DNA of 64,000 nt, taken from NCBI GenBank assembly GCA_922989275.2, contig OV277870.1, positions 40,792,356 to 40,856,355 on the forward strand, written 5' to 3'. Positions 54,922 through 64,000 of this stretch are shown piece by piece. The notes beneath the pieces were generated by a model, which made no database searches, was not told the origin of the DNA, and saw only the letters and a list, made by a program, of their open reading frames with translations. Position 1 is the stretch's first letter, and every line of letters starts with the position of its first letter. The DNA is from Gari tellinella. Taxonomy: Eukaryota > Mollusca > Bivalvia > Cardiida > Psammobiidae. The position numbers and the translations under genes were made by a program.

Positions 54922-55048
54922 TATAAAGCATTTGACATGTGTCTGATATTGTGCCCAAGCTTTTGATTCTTCCGATTTGACCATTCGGCTCACGTTTAGC
55001 CAATCAAAAGCTCGATAACGCTACCAGACTTACCTCAAGCGCTTTATA
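54922..55048. mobile_element. hairpin element (family N)
   Basis: TTATAAAGCATTTGACATGT and TTTTGATT arms with right arm AATCAAAAGCTCGATAACG ... CTCAAGCGCTTTATA; diverged from the 31903 copy. Confidence 0.6.
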
Positions 55049-55349
55049 CACAGTAGATCTGGAAGGTTTTACCCATGCCAAGTAAATGGTGTGCCTGAAT
55101 TAAGAATACCGTCTTCGAAAAAAATTCAAATTCCGTTTAGAATGAACATGCTGAAATAGCGTGTCACACGATTGAATTCATACTATAAGTGTAATGTTTA
55201 AGAAGATGATTTTATATAAGTTCTATAGCTTGTTTTCAAATCCTGTACCTTTGTTTGTATTTGTATGTCCCCAGAAACCTTCGTACTTTGCCGCAGTTCT
55301 GGGCCTTAGTTGTCTTAGGGAATTTTTATTGTTTATGAGAAAGAGTGTA

Positions 55350-55535
55350 TCGCCTTTGCCAATAACTTAAAGGAAGGCAGGTCGGTGGTTTTGATCCGAT
55401 GCGCTGCTTGGCAACGAATGAGATTAGCCAAAATCATCTTCCTGAAATCATCATCTCATTTCATCATTCATCGGCACTATGTGACCTATTTTGTGTCGCA
55501 GTGCCGTAAAACCTAACTCATCCATCTTTGTATGT
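55350..55535 (-). repeat. dispersed repeat R, reverse copy
   Basis: GGCAGGTCGGTGGTTTTGAT, GCCAAAATCATCTTCCTGAA, TTTGTGTCGCAGTGCCGTAA. Complement of the forward copy at 53232-53330; the duplicate is at 61790-61965. Confidence 0.6.
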
Positions 55536-56009
55536 ATATGACAAATTGGAAGTTATATTGTTAAACTAAACGGTTGAGTCCTAATCAGATGTCATCCCAG
55601 TCCTGATCTGGATTAAAAAAAAAACATGCTTACACAATTCATCTCACTCCCGCTAAACAAGTAATAAGTCAAGGATTACCAAGTCATAAACTGATGCAGA
55701 GGACATTGTTTGTTCATATTTTGCGGGTATACCGGAAAGTGCAATCAAATCAAGGATTAAATCTCATGTTTACCATTTCCAACACGTCATACATCTATAA
55801 AGGAAAAAAATAGTACAAGCCGCTGGATTATCATCAGAAATATACGTAAGAAAATTTTTATACAGGATGGACAACCGCACTAGCTACATTAAACCGCTTA
55901 TTAACATTATGTTGGAAGCCTAAATATATGCGAGCCTTACATAGATGAGAATACTGTTCACTCGGATGCACTATGTATTCATCTGCAACTTGGCAAAAAG
56001 CTTGTTCTA

Positions 56010-56337
56010 CAGCGCTCCCTCTCTTCAACGGCCCTTCCAACAACGACTCACCCTTTACAACGGCCCTTGGCGCTGTTTCCCCAAACAAGAGCATTATGTT
56101 AAACCTGTTCACGACTGCAATACCGTCCACTTAAAATTGTCGTCTGCTGTTTTTCTCAAAGTTACATCATGGACATTTTGACAGAAAAACTTAATACCGA
56201 GTGACAAACAGCTTGAATCCGATCTGGATTCAAACTGTTTGCAAATGTAAGCCAAATTCCCTCCCTATAACGACTCCCCCGAACAACGATAACAATGGGT
56301 GTCTCCTCTAGGGTGTTGTAGTAGAGAGGAAGCTCTG
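56010..56337 (+). mobile_element. family B MITE lacking palindrome apex
   Basis: CAGCGCTCCCTCTCTTCAAC to GTAGAGAGGAAGCTCTG, TA on both sides. P1 collapsed to CTTGAATCCGATCTGGATTC (56211-56230). The counterpart at 63523 in copy 2 keeps the full hairpin. Confidence 0.9.
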
Positions 56338-56455
56338 TATTTATTTCATCTTGATAAAAACATGTGAACCTAATGATTGTTATGTGTTTATGTTGAATAT
56401 AAGTGACCACCAATACACACTCAAAATTGCTATAATCATAATGAAAAGGAGACAT

Positions 56456-56744
56456 TTTCTTTGCGTGCTTAATGTTATACGTTCATAATTTGTTAAATTC
56501 GTTTTTTGTTGTTAACGACATCTGCTATTCAGAAACATTACAAATACATTATAACATTGCGCCATGATTATAATTGCACAAATTATATAAAAAAAAACTT
56601 AAATTAAGTTTTCTTCTTCTTTAAATAATTATCCAAATTGGGTTGTAATTATTAGTAACTGACTTTTTACCCAAATAAAATCAAAATTGCATCTACCAAT
56701 CCCCGGGAGAAATTGTGCACTTCTGAAGACATTTGTTTGTTCTA
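56456..56744. other. unassigned, very AT-rich
   Basis: Includes an A-run near 56588. Lies just past the end of duplication copy 1. Confidence 0.35.
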
Positions 56745-57113
56745 CAGCGCCCCCTCTCTACAGCGGCGCCCAATTGGAGACACAAACTGTGTGCGCTGTT
56801 CGGAGGGAGTCGCTATTCGGAGGGAAATTGGTTTACATTTGCAAACAGCTTGAATCCAGATCAGACGCCGCTTAACGCGGCGTCTGATCTGGATTCAAGC
56901 TGTTTGTCACCCGTCCTTAAGGGTTTTTTTTCTATCAAAATGTCCAATATGAAAATGTGAGAAATACAGCAGACGACAACTTTAAGCAGACGATATTACA
57001 ACAGTGAAATCGTTATATATAATTGTCCTGTTTAGGGAACTGCGTTAAGGGTCGTTGTAAGGAGATTGTCAGTGTTTGGAAACTTTGGATGGCCGTTGTA
57101 GAGTGAGAGGCTG
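56745..57113 (-). mobile_element. family B MITE
   Basis: CAGCGCCCCCTCTCTACAGC start, GTAGAGTGAGAGGCTG end, TA on both sides. P1 at 56842-56906 perfect (apex GCTTAACGC); two GCAGACGA motifs follow. Confidence 0.85.
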
Positions 57114-57153
57114 TATATTGCTGAGCATACAAACATATCAAAATCTAGTGTGC

Positions 57154-57569
57154 TTTAAACCTTTCATAATCAAATTGTTCGTGAGGGTTTTACCCCTTAA
57201 CATCGATATCGTCGTCTGCTCTAGTATCGTTGTCTTATTTACCCTTTACCTCATAGCCTGTTTCTAGTTTTAAAGACCACTTAAAGCAGGTTGAAAATAG
57301 TTATTTTTAGCCTGCTTAAAGCTAAAATCTGCTATACTACATAAAATATTTGTAATGGTAATAGCTCATGAGGATATAAACTGGACTTATTTTCTTCAGC
57401 GGAGGAATAAATTAAAACCGTTAAAAGTCGCTTCACTGGGGGGAAAGGGTTAAGTTAGATTTAAGGTAGTATAACTGACGTACTTTTAAAACAAGTGGCA
57501 ACAGTTGTGATCCTGATCAAAGCTGTTTGCAAATGCGCTTCATGACGACATTGAGAGTGAAAGGGTTAA
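57154..57569 (+). mobile_element. family E MITE split by an F element
   Basis: TTAAACCTTTCATAATCAAA start; GTCGTCTGCTCTAGTATCG; interrupted at GTTGTCTTATTTA; resumes GTTAGATTTAAGGTAGTATA; hairpin reduced to GTTGTGATCCTGATCAAAGC; ends GAGTGAAAGGGTTAA. Confidence 0.8.
57238..57453 (+). mobile_element. family F MITE nested in family E, P2 apex lost
   Basis: TTTACCCTTTACCTCATAGC to GGGAAAGGGTTAA. The P2 stem is reduced to AAGCAGGTTGAAAATAGTTA then TTTTTAGCCTGCTTAAAG. Confidence 0.85.
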
Positions 57570-58251
57570 TTTGTTAAATGGAGAAAAAAAGAGTTTCATG
57601 GCGTGACTAATCTACACAATCATTTGAAATGTTTATAATGGTGGAATTAGGGGTGTCATCATTGAAAATGTACACATTGCAAATGCTATTACTTAATACT
57701 TTTGGTGTCAAGATATCATCTGTTTACTATTGTTGGCATTTATCTTTAGTGCTCTAAGTTAATGATTTTAAACATTTCGTGATGAAAAACAATTAGAATG
57801 GTACATTGTTTGAGTCTGATCAATCATTTTCCCCGTCCCTGATCGCGATCTAGACTAGTTGCAAACACCAGTTCAATCTTGACGAGGTTTTCAGTGACTA
57901 ATCAGTCGGTTTATTGTGACATTTGATTTCATTGATCGATTGATTTGGGTTGTACAGCACCGCGACATATAAAATTAAACATGTGTGACCTTTGATAATC
58001 AGCACATGGCTGACAAATTGTTATACAAAATAGTGATGCCAGCTTTATTTAGTTTGATAGTTTCTCGATTTCATTCCTCTTTAAATCTTTAGCACGTAGT
58101 GTTATTGTTTTCAGCAAAGTATTGTCTTCTGCAAAAGTTTGTATAATAGAATTATTTGCATTTTCTGTCTGACATGTCTACGACGTGTCATATACACAAT
58201 TTTGATATACATGTGACGCGCAGTTACTCAGTTATTTTACGTTACCTTGCT
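57570..58251. other. no recognisable feature
   Basis: GATCGCGATC near 57841 is a short palindrome; nothing else. Confidence 0.3.
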
Positions 58252-58429
58252 TTAACCCTTTCATTATCAAATTCATCGTGAAGTTTTTTACCCTTCACCG
58301 CCATATTGTCTGCTTCATTATTGTTGTCTGCAATATCGTTTCAAAGTTAGCCGTGTTACGCGGCGTCTGATCAGAATCAAAACTGTTTGCAAATTCTCTT
58401 TATGACGTCATTGCGAGTGAAAGGATTAA
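58252..58429 (+). mobile_element. family E MITE, left hairpin arm deleted
   Basis: TTAACCCTTTCATTATCAAA to GCGAGTGAAAGGATTAA. Deletion joins TTTCAAAGTTAG to CCGTGTTACGCGGCGTC, removing the spacer and the left P1 arm. Confidence 0.85.
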
Positions 58430-59149
58430 ACTAGTATTTGTCTTCATACAATCAACTTATAATCGATTAAATTGTCGCTGTATTATATTATTATTTCTTG
58501 CTGACAGAACATATTATTATTCTGATACAGGGTTTTATTCTACAATTCAGCTAGAACTCTGATTTAGGTAAACAGCTTTGCATGTTTCGAACAAATCAAA
58601 CTTGAGTACGACGCCGAAAGTTCTCTTGCTCTAAAGCATCGCCTAAACAAACATAATTATATATTAAACTGCAACAGTTTATGTATTCATTTAAAACGCA
58701 CTACTTTGCTGTCTTCACATTAATTTGTTCTGGTAACTGTAAATCTTTATCATTGTCTAATACCAGAATCTCGTCTGTATATTTACCTCTTCTTTGGCAT
58801 TTATTCGTTGCTCTAAACAATTGCTGTCTCCTTTTATTTCTGAATTATTTGCAAATAATCATTGTACACGGAATACGGCAGGCAATCAGTTAAAGTATGC
58901 ACATGCTTTTATAATATATGAAATATTTATGAAAACATAAGCATCTCATATAAATGAACACATAAGCAATTTATTGAACTATCTAACGGTTTGGATTTAC
59001 TTACACATGCAGCAAAGCTGGAAGGGGTAAGCTTTTTAGGGTATATCCCAGAGCAGAGAATCATTCAGATTGATTATTCGAATACGTCGATATACATTTC
59101 CAGACTCGAGTCTAAACAGTACGACCTTTCCTAACTCTTGCTTTCCATT
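58430..59149. other. no recognisable feature
   Basis: A 70-codon frame (58681-58893) has no motif. Confidence 0.3.
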
Positions 59150-59265
59150 CAAATCGCTAAACTCGAACACGACTGTATTTCAAAGTAAAAGGTAAGGTGC
59201 GATTTCAGTTTGAGATATTGGTATCGATGAGTTACGTTTTACCAATAAATGAGTTCGTGCTTAAA
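59150..59265. mobile_element. family I relic
   Basis: AAATCGCTAAACTCGAACAC, GTATTTCAAAGTAAAAGG; right end absent. Confidence 0.4.
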
Positions 59266-59546
59266 CAAATAGTTAGGTACAAATTATTTTAAGAGAAAAG
59301 AATAACCATTAATTTATCCTGTCTTTTGATTTGTCTTGAAAAGATGTTTTCAAAGAGATATCACAAAACAAGATTAGATGGAGAAATCAGCAATTTTGTG
59401 TATTTTAAAGATTTGACTTACGACCGTTTTGTCGTACATATTTTTGTAAGACAGGTCCCTGCATCGTAGTTAAACTCTTCTTTTCCACTTTTATAATCAT
59501 TTTAGTTCAAAAGTCTCAAACTAACATGTATGTATCCAAGCTGATA

Positions 59547-59846
59547 CAGCACTCCCTCTCTACAACGACATGCAATTGAAGACAACAACTATTTGCGTTG
59601 TTTGGAGGGAGTCGTTATAGGGAGATAAATTGACTTATATTTGCAAACAGCTTGAATCCAGATCAGGATTCAAGCTGTTTGTCACTCAACATCAAGTATT
59701 TTTCTGTCAAAATGTCCATGCTAAAACATGACAATATTGCAGCAGTAAAGGCGTTAGAAATAATTGTCATGTTTAGGGAACTGCGACAAGGATCGTTGTA
59801 AAGAGGGAGTCGTTGTTGTGAGGGACGTTGTAGGGAGGGAGCACTG
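59547..59846 (-). mobile_element. family B MITE with empty-site partner, apex lost
   Basis: CAGCACTCCCTCTCTACAAC to GTAGGGAGGGAGCACTG, TA at 59545-59546 and 59847-59848. P1 collapsed to CTTGAATCCAGATCAGGATT. Copy 1 of the duplication shows the empty site GATGATAGTACGG with a single TA (52557-52558). Confidence 0.9.
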
Positions 59847-60773
59847 TAGTAAATACGATGACAATAGTTGAGGCGCATTGGTGTATTCCTACGCTGTATG
59901 AAAGCAACACGGCAAACAAGAAATAAATTTAGTAATCTGCTTGAGTTTTACGATATAAACGTAGGTAAAGTAGAGTAAAGAATGACGATGAGTGGATTTT
60001 AATGCTCATTGAATTTATTTCTGTCTAGACACAATGATAAACATTTACATGTTTCACCAAAGCTTACAAATTTTAATGATACCAAAATGAACTTGCTCTT
60101 AAACGGAGTCGGCACCATATGACCATTTTATGTGTTTCGGTGCCGTAAAACCTAAGTCAATCAATCTTAAACAAGCTTTTTGAAATACAATCAGTCTTGT
60201 TTTAAGCATGCATTTGATTCATGACAAATGGGTGGATGATGTTTGAGTTGGGGTTTACCGCATTGCGACACAGAATAGGACATATAGCGCTGATAAGTGA
60301 CAACAGATGGTGAGATCAGAGATAATGAAAAGCGCACTTGCAAACAGTAAAGTTGCTGAACGCGGCGTCTTATCAGGATCCGAACTGTTTGACACTCGTA
60401 TCGGACATGTTTTAAGTCATACTACATTAAATCTTACTTTGAAACGATTTTGCAAACAACAAAATTGAACCAGACGACAATGAAACGGTAAAGGGGTAAA
60501 AATATCCCGAACAATTTGACCACGAATTGGTTAAGCATTTCGCTGTTATAAGGTCGTCTGCAAATATTATCAACATCGATATTCTATTAAATAGAATGTA
60601 TGTATCAACGAGGTACGCTTATGTACAAGTTGAAATAAAATTCTGTTCTGATAAAAGGAATTGTCTGCTGTCTTATTTCTGAACATCGAGTTACTTGGTG
60701 TCTCTATCGGATCAACACTAGTTGCAGCGCTAGTCACAAATTCGTCTCAAAATCACAATTCACACAATGCGTA

Positions 60774-60992
60774 CAGTGGAGAATGTGTTATTCGTTCCCA
60801 ATAAACGCGTTTACGCTAAAACTATTATTTACAGTGCAAACAGTTTGGAGCCAGATCAGACTCCAAACTGTTTGCCACCAAGATAAACATGAATTATCAG
60901 AATTGTCCAAAAGTTGTACTTTTCTACGTTTTAGTGATTTGCGTTTGCGTACGTTTGCGTTTAAACGGGAAAAAATAACAGATTCTCCACTG
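60774..60992 (+). mobile_element. family A MITE with empty-site partner, apex lost
   Basis: CAGTGGAGAATGTGTTATTC to GATTCTCCACTG, 219 bp: 27 bp shorter because P1 is cut to GGAGCCAGATCAGACTCC. TA at 60772-60773 and 60993-60994; copy 1 has the empty site GCGTATCTATGGGG with one TA (54554-54555). Confidence 0.95.
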
Positions 60993-61360
60993 TATCTATG
61001 GGGTAATGGTTTGAAGGACTGAATTCTAATATGATCAAAATGCACACAGACTTTTGACAAATCAAGACATCTAGTTTGATTAGGGTCATTATAATTCTAG
61101 GATTTGTTATTCATATTGCATCCAGATTTGCATTTGGATATTGCTTTTATACTGCATTGCAGCAGAATATTTACCAGCGGTTTTGCATGTCTAGGAAAAT
61201 CCAATTTAAATTAGACGCCGGCTATGTCCTTGTTCAAGCAAAAACTACATTATTAAACTTAAAATTCCAGCATTTTATTAATAAATGCAATTCATATTAC
61301 GTTACATTCCAACCATAACTTTCATTTATGACTCGTTCTTTTGTTTCCTGACCCTATGCT

Positions 61361-61487
61361 TATAAAGCATTTGACATGTGTCTGATATTGTGCCAAAGCT
61401 TTTGATTCTTCCGATTTGACCATTCGGCTCACGTTTAGCCAATCAAAAGCTCGATAGCGCTATCAGACTCACCTCAAGCGCTCTATA
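61361..61487. mobile_element. hairpin element (family N), duplicate
   Basis: Same as the copy at 54922 with scattered substitutions (GCTCGATAGCGCTATCAGAC). Confidence 0.6.
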
Positions 61488-62095
61488 CGCAGTAGATCTG
61501 GAAAGTTTTACCTATGCCAAGTAAATGGTGTGCCTGAATTAAGAATACCGTCTGCGAAAAAATTTCAAATTCCATTTAGAATGAACGTGCTGAAATAGCG
61601 TGTCACACGATTGAATTCATACTGTAAGTGTTATGTTTAAGAAGATGATTTTATATAAGTTCTAAAGCTTGTTTTCAAATCCTGTACCTTTGTTTGTATT
61701 TGTATGTCCCCAGAAACCTTCGTACTTTGCCGCGGTTCTGGGCCTTAGTTGTCTTAGGGAATTTTTGTTGTTCATGAGAAAGAGTTTATCCCCTTTGCCA
61801 AGAACTAAAAGGAAGGCAGGTCGGTGGTTTTGATCCGTTGTGCTGCTTGGCAAAGAATGAGATTAGCCCAAATCATCTTCCTGAAATCATCATCTCATCT
61901 CATCATTAATCGGCACTATGTGACCTAGTTTGTGTCGCAGTGCCGTAAAACCTAACTCATCCATCTTTGTATGTATATGACAAATTGGAAGTTATATTGT
62001 TAAACTAAACAGTTGAGTCCTAATCAGACGTCATCCCAGTCCTGGTCTGGATAAAAACATGCTTACACAATTCATCTCACTCCCGCTAAACAAGG

Positions 62096-63020
62096 AAATA
62101 TGAAGAGTTATTGGGAGACATGGTCGAAAATAAATCTGAAATATTATTGAAGTACAATGTATCACATTTTATGAACAATTTAATTTGAGCTCACTTTACC
62201 AGAACATTATTCTATATTCCTATTCGCCTTATGCCCAACGGTTCTGTGTGGTCCAGAGTCTAGGACAGTAGCCATCTGGGAATATTGGTTAAAACTTTAC
62301 ATGTTTGTTGGATCTACGTCCGAAGTATATTCTTCGTAAACTACGATATTACTGGTACTACGATGTACCGTAACCACTATCGTGTTGTAGGTAAACCGGT
62401 TTCTTGAAGACCCAATCGAAACAGCTGCACTCCCGGTCACGCCATTATAAACTGCGTTACCTTTATTAATTTTACCCAACGTGGCCCTTTCAACTACATC
62501 ATGTACGACCACACTGATGTAACCACACACTTAACCTCAAGGTCAGACAGTTTAGCCACGGCTACTCGAGACAATTGACTGGCTGTCATAGTCACTTCTT
62601 ATTGAGAATAACAGAATTATCTTTGGATTCCCAATTAGTTTCACTGGGTTTTAAATGAAGGCGAAACTCAAACAGCTCTGTTACCATAACACGAATGGGT
62701 ATTTAGATATTAAACATGACGACCACTTTATGGCTTTTTACAGAAGTAACGAGTTTGCCGGGAAACATCAAACTGGTGTGCCAAAGCCCTATAGTCACAC
62801 TATAGTTTATTCAGCCCATTTAATTTCTACATCGGGTCATTCAGTTGTGACAATATTTTTAATAAAATACTTAACCATTTTTTTTGTTCTGATTTCAAAA
62901 CAGATGTTATTAGGTCCGGACGTTTTGTTGCACACGTCAAATGAAAGAAATAGTTAACCTGGCAATACCTTCGCTCTTCTATGTGCAGTTGATTCACCTA
63001 CTTAGCTTCCCATACATAAT
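62096..63020. other. block present only in duplication copy 2
   Basis: Absent between corresponding flanks in copy 1 (CCGCTAAACAAG then TAATAAGT, 55658-55671). Holds a 77-codon minus-strand frame (62297-62530; GSAAVSIGSSRNRF, IVVYEEYTSDVDP) and a 100-codon plus-strand frame (62655-62957). Neither has a recognisable domain; the first lacks an ATG. Could be a former exon or simply unassigned. Confidence 0.35.
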
Positions 63021-63185
63021 CCCTTTGATTATGTACCGAAATATAGTGTTTACATCCTAGCAGATCATTGCTTAAATACTGAAAAATGAGCAGACTGCTC
63101 TTAAAGGTGCATTCTGAATTACGTTCAACCTGCTTTACCTATAACCATTCTTCAAAACTTGAAACAGACTATTAAGTAATAAGTA
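63021..63185 (-). mobile_element. family F relic
   Basis: ATCCTAGCAGATCATTGCTT, GCTCTTAAAGGTGCATTCTG, ACGTTCAACCTGCTTTACC, CTTGAAACAGACTATTAAG: P2 right arm and its flank. Confidence 0.55.
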
Positions 63186-63522
63186 AAGGATAACCAAGTC
63201 ATAAACTGATGCAGAGGACGGACATTGTTCATATTTTGCGAGTATACCGGAAAGTGCAATCAAATCAAGGATTCAATCTCATGTTTGCCATTTCAAACAC
63301 TTCATACATCTATAAGGGGAAAACAGTACAAGCCACTGGATTATCATCAGAAATATACGTAAGAAAAATTTCATACAGGATGGACAACCGCACCAGCTAC
63401 ATTAAACCGCTTATTAACATTATGCTGGAAGCCTAAATATATGCGAGCCTTACATAGATGAGAATACTGTTCACTCGGATGCACTATGTATTCATCTGCG
63501 ACTTGGCAAAAAGCTTGTTCTA

Positions 63523-63879
63523 CAGTGCTCCCTCTCTACAACGGCCATTCCAACAACGACTCCCTCCTTACAACGGCCCTTGCCGCTGTTCCCCCAAACA
63601 AGAGCATTATGTTCAACCTGTTCACGATTGTGCAATGCCGTCCACTTAAAATTGTCGTCTGTTGTTTTTCTCAAAGTTACATAATGGACATTTTGACAGA
63701 AACACTTAATACCGAGTGACAAACAGCTTGAATCCAGATCAGACGAAGAGTTACGCGTCGTCCGATCTGGATCCAAACTGTTTGCAAATGAAAGCCAAAT
63801 TCCCCCCCTATAACGACTCCCCGAACAGCGATAACAATTTGTGTCTCCTCTAGGGTGTTGTAGTAGAGAGGAAGCTCTG
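63523..63879 (+). mobile_element. family B MITE
   Basis: CAGTGCTCCCTCTCTACAAC to GTAGAGAGGAAGCTCTG, TA flanks. P1 at 63720-63784 present but mutated at the apex (GACGAAGAGTTACGCGTCGTC). Positional counterpart of the B at 56010. Confidence 0.9.
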
Positions 63880-63952
63880 TACATGTATTTATTTCATCTT
63901 GATAAAAACATGTGAACCTAATGATTGCTATGTGTTCATGTTGAATATAATT

Positions 63953-63981
63953 AGATAGATAGATAAATAGATTTATTTCGG
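63953..63981 (-). repeat. LINE-like 3' tail running off the window
   Basis: Minus strand reads CGAAATAAATCTATTTATCT followed by ATCT repeats. Body would lie beyond 64000. It coincides with the end of duplication copy 2. Confidence 0.5.
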
Positions 63982-64000
63982 TAAAAAGTGTACATAACAT

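Larger units (their letters stand above)
52305..56455 (+). repeat. segmental duplication, copy 1
   Basis: Aligns colinearly with 59310-63950. Clear anchors: CCTGCATCGTAGTTAAACTC (52471 / 59459), GTAGGTAAAAGAGAG (52674 / 59961), CGAGGTACGCTTATGTACAA, CCCCAGAAACCTTCGTACTT (55269 / 61709), CACTCGGATGCACTATGTAT. Estimated identity about 90-95% by eye. Has a ~840 bp segment (53272-54108) missing from copy 2 and lacks the ~1.08 kb at 62096-63175. Confidence 0.85.
59310..63950 (+). repeat. segmental duplication, copy 2
   Basis: Direct-orientation partner of 52305-56455. Starts inside the family H element (TATCCTGTCTTTTGATTTG) and ends past the family B copy at CATGTTGAATATAA. Differs by a B insertion (59547), an A insertion (60774), absence of the A at 52984, and the extra 62096-63175. 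Confidence 0.85.

Noticed and set aside
63492..63884. 130-codon minus-strand frame and similar frames in families B and E
   Set aside because: Covers a family B MITE end to end; translation repeats the palindrome (QTVWIQIGRRV / LRLIWIQAVC). A by-product of low stop content in the hairpin.

Overview
The window is AT-rich animal (metazoan) nuclear DNA. I found no intact host gene. It looks like a transposon graveyard from a marine invertebrate, most probably a bivalve mollusc. That guess rests on the repeat style (dense palindromic MITEs, a tRNA-headed SINE with a conserved central domain, diverged ~150-200 bp tandem repeats, an L1/Tx1-like LINE); species is not determinable. Only the LINE supplies long reading frames.

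MITE families used below (my own letters). TA-target families have ends starting CAG(T/C): A (CAGTGGAGAAT..., 246 bp, about 20 copies), B (CAGCGTTCCCTCTC..., ~345 bp), G (CAGTAAAACCTC..., ~206 bp), I (CAGTCGAAACTCG..., ~165 bp), K (CAGTGAAACCCCTC..., ~368 bp). TTAA-target families have ends starting CCCTT: C (TTAACCCTTTGCCTGC, ~212 bp), D (TTAACCCCTTCACTG, ~218 bp), E (TTAACCCTTTCATGATC, ~200-240 bp), F (TTAACCCTTTACCCCATAG, ~252 bp), plus a tRNA-carrying element T. H is a ~240 bp hairpin ending GGGCCCGT...ACGGG(A/T)CCC. R is a SINE-like dispersed repeat. Two hairpin cores recur: P1 (CAAACAGTTTGGATCC-GATCAGACGCCGCGT and its complement, ~65 bp) in A, B, C, D and E; P2 (AAAGCAGGTTGAAAGTAAAG...GAATGCGCC and complement) in F and K, with a diverged relative in G.

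Layout. 1-9 kb: C, a three-unit tandem array built on family A, then A/B/E/F/G copies. 9-12 kb: I, E, a second LINE C-terminal relic, H, F. 12.6-14.0 kb: inverted array of ~200 bp repeats (foldback-like). 14-20 kb: C, hairpins, A, B, E and a SINE. 20-22.3 kb: two diverged tandem arrays. 22.7-37.5 kb: MITEs of all families and the tRNA-carrying TTAA element. 37.6-42.2 kb: near full-length but mutated LINE on the minus strand, inserted inside an F element. 42.7-49.2 kb: D, H, A, F-in-F nest and an E/A chimera. 49.4-50.6 kb: decayed Tc1/mariner element with both ends. 52.3-56.5 kb and 59.3-63.95 kb: a segmental duplication whose two copies differ by MITE insertions, giving empty/filled site pairs that prove TA target duplication.

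The main observation is modular: the same hairpin cores sit inside elements whose ends and target sites belong to two different transposase classes (TA/CAGT, Tc1-pogo-like; TTAA/CCCTT, piggyBac-like). K clearly is a TA-type element carrying a complete F element; B appears to carry a D/E-like element.
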